Shown here one piece after another: positions 1 to 6,531 of a stretch of 6,531 bases of DNA. A program made the translations under genes and the position numbers. Origin of the DNA: Planctomycetota bacterium (GTDB lineage: Bacteria > Planctomycetota > Phycisphaerae > Sedimentisphaerales > Anaerobacaceae); the NCBI GenBank assembly GCA_023135255.1, contig JAGLTN010000546.1, forward strand, positions 1 to 6,531, given 5' to 3'. The notes beneath the pieces were generated by a model. The model did not search any database and had not been told where the DNA came from. It was given only the letters and a program-made list of their open reading frames with translations. The stretch's first letter is position 1. Each line of letters begins with the position of its first letter.

Positions 1-1
1 A

Positions 2-46
2 GACGCTAATGACGGAACTTCGTGGGAGACTGGTTTGGGAATGTAA
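2..46 (+). other. Out-of-frame remnant of a beta-helix module N-terminus
   Basis: Read from base 2, this stretch encodes DANDGTSWETGLGM and then stops at TAA (44-46). The 'DGTSW' element matches the opening motif of the second module of the next gene, where 'DEDGSSWADAF' lies at about residues 302-312. It also matches the usual start of this kind of secreted beta-helix module. The fragment lies in a different frame from the long downstream reading frame, which carries TAA (7-9) and TGA (10-12) in the same interval. It could be the upstream part of the same gene, separated by a frameshift or internal deletion, or a chance match near an assembly edge. Only 14 residues support it. Confidence 0.3.
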
Positions 47-2004
47 CAATTCTCAGCGGCGATATCGGCACAATAGATACTTATACGGATAACTGCTATC
101 ACGTAGTAACCGGTAATGTAAGCAATGCAAGCCTTGATGGTTTTACGATTACCAAAGGCTATGCTGATGGTACTGCTCCGGATTATTATGGTGGAGGATT
201 ATTTGACCCAATAGATGTTTATAATTGTATATTTGAAGATAATTATGCCTCTGAACGTGGTGGAGCTGCATGGCTGTATGGCAGTTGTGATGTTCACAAT
301 TGCATTTTCAGAGACAACACTTCTGGCGGAGATGGTGGTGCAATTACTCTCTACGGCGCTAATGTTGACTTTAAAAACTGCCTTTTTCACGACAACTCCG
401 CTGATGAAGCCGGTGCTGTATATGTTTGGGACGCAAATCCTTCAATAGTAAATTGCACTTTCAGCCGAAATAACGCAACAGATGGCGATGGTGGAGGTCT
501 GTATTTTGGGGCATGTACAAGCAGTGTGGCAGTTGATAATTGTGTATTCTGGGATAATACTGCAACAGGCTCCGGCGATCAGATATTTAGACATGTAGAA
601 TGTAACAACCCAAGCTACAGCTACTGTGATATCGAAGATTCAAATGGCAGCGGAGAAAACTGGGATACAAGTCTTGGCACCGATGACGGCAATAACATCG
701 ACGATGACCCCGAATTTGTTGATGCAGGCAATGATGATTTTCATATTAGTGACGATTCACTATGTATCGACGCAGCAGATAATACTGCTATTGCAGGGTG
801 TGATTATGATCTGGACTGGAAAACCCGTATTGTTGACGGCCCAGATTCCGGCAGCACAGCAACTGTTGATATGGGCTGTTATGAGCATCATATTATATAT
901 GTAGATGTTAACGTCTCGGGCGGCGATGAGGACGGCTCATCATGGGCTGATGCTTTCAATAATATCCAGGATGCTATTGATGATGCTCAATCAGGTAGTG
1001 AAATCTGGGTTGCTGATGGCACATACACATTAACCTCTACAATTGATGTTGAAAAACCCGTAAGCATTTACGGCGGATTCCAGGGTAACGAAATCAGCCG
1101 ATCAGCAAGGAACTGGAGAGATAATGAAACCATTGTAGATGGCGATGACGCTGTCAGATGCTTCATGATTACTGCTGATGCGACTATAGATGGTTTTGAA
1201 ATTAAGAACGGCAAAGCTCTGAATGTGATGAACGATGGCACAGGTCTTGGTGGTGGGATAAAGACTTATAATACACTCACTATCGCAAACTGTATCTTTA
1301 ACAGCAATAATGTTGTTGACACTCGTTCTGATGCTAATCTGTCGCTGGGAGGGGGAGCAATATACCTTACCGGAGGTGCATCTGACAGTTCAATTATTAA
1401 TTGTGAATTTAAAAATAATTCTGTTAGTGCCGTCACCAATGAAGCCCGTGGTGGTGCCATATATGCGTATGGTGGCAGTAGTGGTATTACAATTGTGAAT
1501 TGCCTTTTCTATAACAATGTATGTGTAAGTACTAGTTCTGGAAAAAACGGTGGTGCTATATTTCTTAATCACATGGAAGAGACCAGTAATGATGCTGAGG
1601 TTATAAATTGTACTTTTTACGGCAACATCGCATCACAAGGTGCGGGAATTTATGTAAGTGAAGATGATGACACAACCAACAAAGCTGTTATCACAAACTG
1701 TATCTTGTGGAATGACCCTGGCAATGAGATTTATACTGCATGGGAAGCAGACGCAACAGTTACATACTCTCAATTAGATGACTCTGACTATGACACAAAT
1801 ACAGGGTGTGACGACAGCTACCCCTGTTTTGTCAGCGCAAGCGATCATTCACTTCTTTCAGACTCACCATGTGTCGATACAGGACACAATACTGAGATTG
1901 ATGGGTATGATTATGACCTTGCGGGTGAGACACGTATTGTTGATGGCGACGAAAGTGGCCCTCCACCGGAAGTTGATAAAGGTTGTTACGAGTACCAGCT
2001 TTAG
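22..2004 (+). CDS. Right-handed beta-helix protein with two tandem modules, N-terminus disrupted
   Basis: This probably encodes an exported structural or glycan-interacting protein; no enzymatic residues can be recognised. The open frame gives 660 residues in two similar modules, about 1-290 and 291-660. Each has coils marked by GGG/GGA turns followed by an N-C-[ILTV]-[FL] strand (N-C near residues 68, 93, 119, 143, 172, then 423, 459, 493, 529, 559). Each closes with the same element: 'DYDLDWKTRIVDG...VDMGCYE' and 'DYDLAGETRIVDG...VDKGCYE'. That layout fits the 'choice-of-anchor Q' group of secreted beta-helix proteins. The first module begins at 'DWFGNVTILSGDIG', which aligns with 'NWRDNETIVDGD' deep inside module two, so roughly 70 module residues and any signal peptide are absent. 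The nominal GTG start at 22 has only a weak GGAA (14-17) upstream and is probably not the native start. No dockerin, sorting signal or membrane anchor follows the last module. Function is unknown. Confidence 0.8.
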   Translation: MGDWFGNVTILSGDIGTIDTYTDNCYHVVTGNVSNASLDGFTITKGYADGTAPDYYGGGLFDPIDVYNCIFEDNYASERGGAAWLYGSCDVHNCIFRDNTSGGDGGAITLYGANVDFKNCLFHDNSADEAGAVYVWDANPSIVNCTFSRNNATDGDGGGLYFGACTSSVAVDNCVFWDNTATGSGDQIFRHVECNNPSYSYCDIEDSNGSGENWDTSLGTDDGNNIDDDPEFVDAGNDDFHISDDSLCIDAADNTAIAGCDYDLDWKTRIVDGPDSGSTATVDMGCYEHHIIYVDVNVSGGDEDGSSWADAFNNIQDAIDDAQSGSEIWVADGTYTLTSTIDVEKPVSIYGGFQGNEISRSARNWRDNETIVDGDDAVRCFMITADATIDGFEIKNGKALNVMNDGTGLGGGIKTYNTLTIANCIFNSNNVVDTRSDANLSLGGGAIYLTGGASDSSIINCEFKNNSVSAVTNEARGGAIYAYGGSSGITIVNCLFYNNVCVSTSSGKNGGAIFLNHMEETSNDAEVINCTFYGNIASQGAGIYVSEDDDTTNKAVITNCILWNDPGNEIYTAWEADATVTYSQLDDSDYDTNTGCDDSYPCFVSASDHSLLSDSPCVDTGHNTEIDGYDYDLAGETRIVDGDESGPPPEVDKGCYEYQL

Positions 2005-2019
2005 CGTATAAAGTCTTAG

Positions 2020-2064
2020 AAAAAAGGGGCGGTCGGTTTAAAAGCCAGCCGTCCCTTCTTTATA
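2020..2064. terminator. Probable bidirectional rho-independent terminator
   Basis: The left arm (2024-2036) and right arm (2045-2057) form a 13-position stem with two G-T wobbles and one C-A mismatch, around an 8-base loop (2037-2044, TTTAAAAG). Six A residues (2020-2025) run into the left arm and a T-rich run (TTCTTTATATT, from 2056) follows the right arm, so both strands read GC-rich stem then U-rich tail. It sits in the 75-base gap between two convergent stop codons, where it could end both transcripts. Confidence 0.75.
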
Positions 2065-2079
2065 TTAAAATCTGAATCG

Positions 2080-5000
2080 CTATTCGATAGCACCAAGCCA
2101 ACTCTCGGCCAAGAGAGCAAAATCTGTCATATCAACAGAGCCACTTTTATTTATATCAATACTATCGCACCAGTAAGGCCAGTTGCAATTATCCAGCCAG
2201 GAATTTGTTAAAATCTGTAAATCAGCTAAATCCACATCGCCGTCAGGCTCAAAATCGCCAGCAATAGAACGAAATTCATCTGCTCCCATATCAACTCGGC
2301 CATACAATATTCGAGAATCGCCGTCAATATCAGTGGCCTCATAAACTGCAAAATAATTCGGATCACCTGCGTTTATGCAAGGTGATAACTCGGATACATG
2401 GAAATCATTAGCGTCAGGATTAACAAAACACGGGTCAGTTTCGATATTGCCGGAGCCATAATCCATAGCACCGGAGGGACCAATGGTGATACCAACTTGG
2501 CCATCCTGAATATCACAGTACGAAATTTTAAGACGCCACCAGATGTATATCTGCGGACCAATTCCGGCTGTATTTCCCCATAAAATACAATTTTTCATTT
2601 CAGGCCAGTCACTGCCGCAGCCAACTCCTCCCCCTTTATAGGTGGCTGAGTTATCTGTAATGGTACAGTTAATCATTCCAACATAACGGTCTTCGCTGCT
2701 AACATAAACTCCACCTCCAATGTAATTAGAAAAATTGCCTGTAATAAGGCAATTTGTAAGCATTAAACTACTATGTGACCCTATATAAATTCCACTTCCA
2801 TGGTTTCCACTATCGCCAATAATTGCGTTGTCGCTAATAACACAGTTTGAAATAATTGGTGAGTTGTACCATTCGATATAAATACCTCCGCCCTTGAAAG
2901 TAACTGTGTTGTCGCTGATAACACAATTCGTAATTGTCGGGCTGGAGCCGGGGTTATGCAGTAATATTCCGCCACCGAGGCTATAGTTTGGTGAAGCAGT
3001 ATTGCCTATGACCCTGCAATTTGTAATTGTCGGGCTGGAGCCGTCATCGCAACGAATGCCTCCGCCTTGGTGACAACCGTTTGTAACAGTAAAACCATCC
3101 AGAACCGCTCGCCAGCACTCGCGGTTTTCAAAAAGAAATCCTCTGTGGTCAGCCTCTTTTTCGCAATCAATAATACAGTTTTCCGGGCCGTTCTCGCTTT
3201 TTACTGTAATGCTTTTGCCTTTGAACTCAATATCACGGTTGCCGGTGCCCGTATATCTGCCGTCAGCTACCAAAACCGTATCGCCTTCAGCAGCAGCGTC
3301 AATAGCACTCTGTATCGTTGAATAAACACTTGGCACACGCAAAGGCTCAACCGTTGTAAAGCTATAGCAGTTATTTGAATTGCTGTCTGTAGTTACATTA
3401 CCCGCCGAATCTGCTGCATCAATAACAAAATAATGTTTACTCTCCAGCTCAAGGAATCTAAGCTCAACTATATGGCTGGTTCGCAGTACAGGATCGGTTG
3501 CAGTTATCGAATATTGGCCGCAAGTCAGTCCCGCACGAACTTTCGCCGTTGTCGGCCCATCTGTATCGAATGTTACCATCACCATAGGCCCGGTTGCATC
3601 TATCTGCACATTACTAACCACAGGCAACTGGCAGTCAACTTGTGCAGTATCTGTCACTGAGTTTATATCTGCTGTAATAACATCCCCGTCAGATACCTGC
3701 AATACTCCATCGCCGCAAGCAATTATCTGTGAATCAATCGATATGTTGCCAACAAATACACCGGCTGCCGAACTTAGCTCAGCTAATATAACGCTCTCGC
3801 TGTCACCGCCATCAGTTGATATTGTTACCGTTTGTGTTGCGTTACCAGCCAGATCCGAATCGAACAGCCTAACCGTAATATCACCGCTGCACGAATAAAC
3901 ATCTTTATCTAATAAAATCTTACCATCAGAATTTACCGTAGCCATAATAGCGTTATATAAATTAAGTCTGCCAGAAGCGCAAATATTCGGGTCTATCGCG
4001 TCAGCTGAATCTTCCAGATGCGTTTCCAGCTGATCTACCGTAATCGCAGGATCGATCGAAAGCAGCATAGCCGCCGCCCCCGCAACATAAGGACATGACA
4101 TAGACGTACCCGAAAGAATCGTCGTATAATTATCATATATCATCCCCAATGCATAAAGCTCACACCGCAGAGACAATATATCAACCCCCGGCGCAGCTAT
4201 ATCAACCCAGCTTCCATAATTAGAAAACGCGGGCTTATTATCATTAGAATCCGTCGCCGCTACCGAGATAACATTATTATAATCAGCCGGATACTGGGGA
4301 GTATCAGAGTTGCGATTACCCGCCGAAGCGATCACAACCACACCCTGGCTATAAGCATAATCAACCGCATCCTGAACCGATTGCAGATAATCTCCGCCGC
4401 CCCAGCTGTTGGATATAACGTCAGCTCCGCTGTTTACCGCATAATAAAAAGCCTCCGCCGCTTTCACCGTCTCTCCATAGCCGGATGCATTCAGAAATTT
4501 CACCGCCATTATCTTAGCATCCCAGCATACCCCAGCCACATCCAAACCGTTCCCACCCTCAGCGGCAATTATCCCCGCGCAATGCGTGCCATGGCCATAG
4601 TCATCCATCGGGTAATTGTCATCATTCACATAATCATATCCATGATAGCCATTCTCATCCGACCACATATTATTAACCAGATCACGATGGCGATAATCCA
4701 CACCAGTATCAACCACCGCCACTATTACGTTATCACTACCAGTATAAATCTCCCAAGCCTCCGGTGCATCAATATCACAATCCGCTGCCCCAGGCTGATG
4801 ATTATATTTGCCCGACTCCTGATACCACTGCCGGGTATTATTCAACGCCCACTGAATAGGATAATACCTGTCATTAGGCTCAACATCAACCGAAGCAATA
4901 TAATTCAACTCCGCATATTCAACATTGCCGCTTTTAGAATACTCCGCAACCATCTCCTCTAAACTCTGCCCCGCCTTAAGCTCAGCCTTAATCTTATATA

Positions 5001-5409
5001 TCCGACTAAGATCAACACTTCGCACATTCTTAGGAGCACGTTTCAGCCTCTGCAAAATATGCTTTTCCCTTTCACTTAAAACCCCGGCACTCTTACTTTG
5101 CATAGCCGCCAATTTCTGCCGATCATTTTTAAACCCCGTAAATACAGGCTTAACCTCTTTCACCCCATACTTAGCATTAAGCTCATCCACTCCCTGAGAA
5201 ATTTTCAACTGACTCCCCGCAATCTGCATCTCCAATTGCTCCTCAACCGCATCAGCCGCCGGCTCAGCAAATTTAACAATTATCTCATCACTGACATAAG
5301 CAGGCAAATCAATCTCAGGCCCCTCACCATGAACCCCAAAACCAATAGACGCAAAAAATGAAATGATCGCAACCAGTACAGCAATCCGAACCGTCAATCT
5401 ATAATTCAT
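2080..5409 (-). CDS. Secreted subtilisin-like S8 protease with beta-helix and dockerin-like tail
   Basis: This is a secreted serine endopeptidase of 1109 residues, counted from the ATG at 5407-5409. In order it shows: a signal peptide (1 to about 28, hydrophobic IAVLVAIISFF); a fervidolysin-like inhibitory prodomain (about 35-175); an S8 catalytic domain (about 205-490); a beta-sandwich (about 498-595); an Fn3-like domain (about 597-688); a right-handed beta-helix (about 690-1045) ending in 'VDMGADEF'; and two EF-hand-like dockerin loops (1052-1063 and 1085-1096). The triad is complete: Asp234 in VVDTG, His273 in HGTHCAG, Ser436 in SGTSMSCP. The oxyanion Asn365 lies in SAGN. Cysteines beside His273 (HGTHC, as in proteinase K types) and Ser436 are notable. 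The dockerin-like tail has the W/C-rich linker (WLDNCNWPYWC) common in Planctomycetota proteins. A TTG at 5410-5412 directly before the ATG could also start translation; both lie acceptably far from GGAGG. The protein is much longer than simple subtilisins. The protease call is firm; the physiological substrate is unknown. Confidence 0.97.
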   Translation of the reverse strand: MNYRLTVRIAVLVAIISFFASIGFGVHGEGPEIDLPAYVSDEIIVKFAEPAADAVEEQLEMQIAGSQLKISQGVDELNAKYGVKEVKPVFTGFKNDRQKLAAMQSKSAGVLSEREKHILQRLKRAPKNVRSVDLSRIYKIKAELKAGQSLEEMVAEYSKSGNVEYAELNYIASVDVEPNDRYYPIQWALNNTRQWYQESGKYNHQPGAADCDIDAPEAWEIYTGSDNVIVAVVDTGVDYRHRDLVNNMWSDENGYHGYDYVNDDNYPMDDYGHGTHCAGIIAAEGGNGLDVAGVCWDAKIMAVKFLNASGYGETVKAAEAFYYAVNSGADVISNSWGGGDYLQSVQDAVDYAYSQGVVVIASAGNRNSDTPQYPADYNNVISVAATDSNDNKPAFSNYGSWVDIAAPGVDILSLRCELYALGMIYDNYTTILSGTSMSCPYVAGAAAMLLSIDPAITVDQLETHLEDSADAIDPNICASGRLNLYNAIMATVNSDGKILLDKDVYSCSGDITVRLFDSDLAGNATQTVTISTDGGDSESVILAELSSAAGVFVGNISIDSQIIACGDGVLQVSDGDVITADINSVTDTAQVDCQLPVVSNVQIDATGPMVMVTFDTDGPTTAKVRAGLTCGQYSITATDPVLRTSHIVELRFLELESKHYFVIDAADSAGNVTTDSNSNNCYSFTTVEPLRVPSVYSTIQSAIDAAAEGDTVLVADGRYTGTGNRDIEFKGKSITVKSENGPENCIIDCEKEADHRGFLFENRECWRAVLDGFTVTNGCHQGGGIRCDDGSSPTITNCRVIGNTASPNYSLGGGILLHNPGSSPTITNCVISDNTVTFKGGGIYIEWYNSPIISNCVISDNAIIGDSGNHGSGIYIGSHSSLMLTNCLITGNFSNYIGGGVYVSSEDRYVGMINCTITDNSATYKGGGVGCGSDWPEMKNCILWGNTAGIGPQIYIWWRLKISYCDIQDGQVGITIGPSGAMDYGSGNIETDPCFVNPDANDFHVSELSPCINAGDPNYFAVYEATDIDGDSRILYGRVDMGADEFRSIAGDFEPDGDVDLADLQILTNSWLDNCNWPYWCDSIDINKSGSVDMTDFALLAESWLGAIE
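2924..3043 (-). repeat. Pair of near-identical 27-base repeats within beta-helix coils
   Basis: Bases 2924-2950 and 3017-3043 match at 26 of 27 positions. They lie 93 bases (31 codons) apart, in frame. Both encode GSSPTITNC at the strand of successive beta-helix coils of the protease. A second, weaker pair (GTTGTCGCT.ATAACACA at 2827-2844 and 2908-2925) is spaced 81 bases, or 27 codons. This points to fairly recent duplication of single coils within the gene. Confidence 0.8.
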
Positions 5410-5419
5410 CAATCCCTAT

Positions 5420-5424
5420 CCTCC
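5420..5424 (-). promoter_or_regulatory. Ribosome-binding site of the S8 protease gene
   Basis: On the minus strand this reads GGAGG. It lies 10 bases before the ATG (5407-5409) and 7 bases before the adjacent in-frame TTG (5410-5412), so it cannot by itself choose between the tandem starts. ATG is preferred by codon strength. The choice changes the protein by only one residue. Confidence 0.7.
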
Positions 5425-5450
5425 GTGATATTAACAACTCAACATCAAAG

Positions 5451-5468
5451 CAGTTTCACTACAAACTG
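5451..5468. promoter_or_regulatory. Perfect inverted repeat in the protease gene leader
   Basis: CAGTTT (5451-5456) and AAACTG (5463-5468) are exact reverse complements separated by six bases. In RNA the stem can extend by a G-U and an A-U pair. It lies about 40-60 bases before the protease start, and downstream of the candidate promoter, so it could be a leader hairpin or a regulator-binding site. The 6-bp arms are short and the function is unproven. Confidence 0.35.
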
Positions 5469-5495
5469 TTCTAACAAATTGGAAAAGACAATGCA

Positions 5496-5524
5496 AGTAT
5501 AACAATAGTAAATATTTCCCCCAA
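5496..5524 (-). promoter_or_regulatory. Candidate promoter of the S8 protease gene
   Basis: On the minus strand an extended -10, TGTTATACT (5496-5504), has five of six matches to TATAAT plus the upstream TG. Seventeen bases further upstream is a weak -35-like TTGGGG (5519-5524). A start point near 5489 would give a leader of about 80 bases. The match uses the general sigma-70 consensus, and promoter rules in this phylum are less certain. Confidence 0.35.
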
Positions 5525-5545
5525 AAATAACCCGACCTATGGCTT

Positions 5546-5562
5546 GATTCTATGATATTATC
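5546..5562. promoter_or_regulatory. Imperfect dyad, possible operator
   Basis: The 17 bases have the symmetric form GAT-nn-TAT-n-ATA-nn-ATC, with 12 of 16 non-central positions symmetric. The dyad overlaps the candidate -10 of the rightward gene, a usual place for a repressor site. The region is AT-rich, so chance symmetry is quite possible. Confidence 0.2.
5553..5561 (+). promoter_or_regulatory. Candidate extended -10 for the GH27-type gene
   Basis: TGATATTAT fits TGn followed by a five-of-six match to TATAAT. No acceptable -35 lies 16-18 bases upstream. A start point near 5568 would leave a leader of about 95 bases. An alternative TTGCAG at 5606-5611 lacks a matching -10. Weak evidence. 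Confidence 0.22.
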
Positions 5563-5652
5563 TTATTATTTCACTGAACAATTTATGGTTATCCAAAATA
5601 TTCTGTTGCAGAAAGCACTTTTTAGCGTACCATCAAGAAAAAACTTTTGTCC

Positions 5653-5656
5653 GAGG
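5653..5656 (+). promoter_or_regulatory. Ribosome-binding site of the GH27-type gene
   Basis: GAGG lies eight bases before the ATG at 5665. This supports that start over the upstream in-frame TTG at 5647, which would put extra residues before the hydrophobic signal segment. Confidence 0.65.
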
Positions 5657-5664
5657 CCGACATA

Positions 5665-6531
5665 ATGAGATCGAATCAAAAAAATATAGCTATAACACTT
5701 TGTCTTATTATGTTTTTAACTTTAATTACCCCTTGCCTTGCCGATTCACAAAAAACCATCAACCTCTCCGCAATGGACCTGACCAAAATGACATCAGGCT
5801 GGGGCAAACCAGTAGCAAACAAAACCATAGAAAACAAACCCATCACAATGGCTGGCAAAGTCTACGACAATGGCGTCGGCACTCACGCAACCAGCGTAAT
5901 GTATATAGACCTCAAAGGCCAAGCCCAAAGATTCAACGCCATCGCAGGTCTCGATGACGAAATCAACAATGCCCCCCAGGCCTCGATAATTTTTCACATT
6001 ATAGGAGACAGCAAAGAATTATTCAAAAGCGCAATTATAAAAGCAGGGGACAAACCCGTAAAAATAGACATCAGTCTCAAAGATATAAAAATATTGATAC
6101 TCGTTGTCCGCCCAGACAAAGACGGCAGAGATTTCGACCATGCAAACTGGGCAGACGCAAAAATAACCTATTGCAATCAAACTCCACAAGCGATCGACCC
6201 GCCAAAAGAAGAAGCGATTATCCTTACCCCGCCGCCAGGCCCAAAGCCAAAGATCAATGGCCCACTCGTCTTCGGCACACGCCCCGACCACCAATTCATC
6301 TACCGAATCCCAACAACAGGCAATCGCCCAATTGCTTTCAAAGCTACAAACCTGCCAAAAACTTTAACCCTCGACAAAAACACCGGCATCATAACAGGCA
6401 CAACTCCCGCAAAAAAAGGCGAATACAAAATAACATTCAAAGCAAAAAATAACCTCGGCTCCGCAGAAAAAAAATTCAAACTCGTAGTAGGCGATACCCT
6501 CGCCCTTACACCCCCGATGGGATGGAACCAC
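5665..6531 (+). CDS. Secreted GH27-type alpha-galactosidase-like enzyme, 3' end outside the window
   Basis: The frame is open for 289 codons to the last base, with no stop. In order it shows: a signal peptide (1 to about 26: basic start, hydrophobic ITLCLIMFLTLI, likely cleavage after CLA); an NPCBM/NEW2-type carbohydrate-binding domain (about 30-170, with hallmark 'GVGTHATSVMYIDLKG' followed by 'AGLDDE' and 'HANWADAKI'); a proline-rich linker (about 174-197); a putative Ig domain of the He_PIG type (about 197-277, 'LDKNTGIITGTTP'); and the first residues of a catalytic domain, 'LALTPPMGWNH'. That last motif is the usual opening of GH27 (clan GH-D) enzymes, which remove terminal alpha-galactose or related sugars. 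The catalytic aspartates would lie beyond the window, so activity cannot be confirmed. NPCBM + Ig + GH27 is a familiar Planctomycetota arrangement. The gene is divergent from the protease gene across about 255 bases. Codons are strongly C- and A-ending. The 'PCLA' cysteine is not a convincing lipobox. Confidence 0.93.
   Translation, partial: MRSNQKNIAITLCLIMFLTLITPCLADSQKTINLSAMDLTKMTSGWGKPVANKTIENKPITMAGKVYDNGVGTHATSVMYIDLKGQAQRFNAIAGLDDEINNAPQASIIFHIIGDSKELFKSAIIKAGDKPVKIDISLKDIKILILVVRPDKDGRDFDHANWADAKITYCNQTPQAIDPPKEEAIILTPPPGPKPKINGPLVFGTRPDHQFIYRIPTTGNRPIAFKATNLPKTLTLDKNTGIITGTTPAKKGEYKITFKAKNNLGSAEKKFKLVVGDTLALTPPMGWNH

Noticed and set aside
2640..3060. Regularly spaced repeats that might look like a CRISPR array
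   Set aside because: The repeats are in frame, unequal in spacing and sequence, and encode beta-helix coils.
4381..4962. 193-codon open frame on the plus strand opposite the protease
   Set aside because: It lies entirely antisense to the conserved S8 catalytic domain, and its product is a low-complexity Ile/Arg/His-rich chain. It is a shadow of the real gene.
5606..5634. TTGCAG as a -35 element for the GH27-type gene
   Set aside because: Seventeen bases downstream the sequence is ACCATC, with no -10 resemblance.
5410..5664. Small gene or RNA gene in the divergent gap
   Set aside because: No open frame with a ribosome-binding site, no tRNA-like cloverleaf and no riboswitch-like conserved core could be seen; only short dyads and weak promoter elements.
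5728..5742. Possible lipobox (ITPC) in the GH27-type signal peptide
   Set aside because: Proline directly before Cys does not fit the lipobox pattern, and ordinary signal peptidase cleavage after CLA fits better.
6019..6294. 91-codon open frame on the minus strand
   Set aside because: It is antisense to the NPCBM/Ig part of the GH27-type gene and has Trp/Tyr/Phe/Cys-rich composition typical of reverse-strand translation.

Overview
The window most likely comes from a Planctomycetota bacterium, probably of the Phycisphaerae/Sedimentisphaerales type. That is inferred from style, not from a marker gene. The evidence is three secreted proteins typical of that group: right-handed beta-helix proteins rich in GGG and N-C motifs and ending in a 'VDMG..E' module, a dockerin-like C-terminus with a W/C-rich linker between two calcium loops, and an NPCBM + Ig + GH27 glycoside hydrolase. 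The DNA is moderately AT-rich. Few proteins are encoded, and all look exported or derived from exported proteins, so this is a polysaccharide/surface-protein region rather than a housekeeping one.

Layout. (1) 22-2004, plus strand: a beta-helix protein made of two tandem modules. Its N-terminus is damaged or missing at the window edge, because the reading frame is closed by two stops just upstream and a family-like motif sits in another frame. (2) 2005-2079: a short convergent intergenic region with a strong hairpin flanked by A and T tracts, probably a bidirectional terminator. (3) 2080-5409, minus strand: a large secreted subtilisin-like (S8) protease followed by two beta-sandwich domains, a beta-helix domain related to the first gene, and a dockerin-like tail. 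(4) 5410-5664: a divergent intergenic region with ribosome-binding sites for both flanking genes, weak promoter candidates and two short inverted repeats. (5) 5665-6531, plus strand: the first 289 codons of a secreted GH27-type alpha-galactosidase-like enzyme, cut by the window end exactly where the catalytic domain begins.

How they may work together: all three products appear to act outside the cytoplasm. The GH27 enzyme would remove terminal galactose-type residues from glycans, the protease would cut protein, and the beta-helix modules could bind or display on polysaccharide or cell surface. The dockerin-like tail suggests attachment. No shared operon is visible: one gene pair is convergent and the other divergent. 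I found no RNA gene, CRISPR array, insertion sequence or phage gene, and no convincing evidence for an entirely new system. The most interesting points are the broken 5' end of the first gene, the modular protease architecture, the shared N-C ladder, and a C-over-G strand skew that persists across a change of coding strand.
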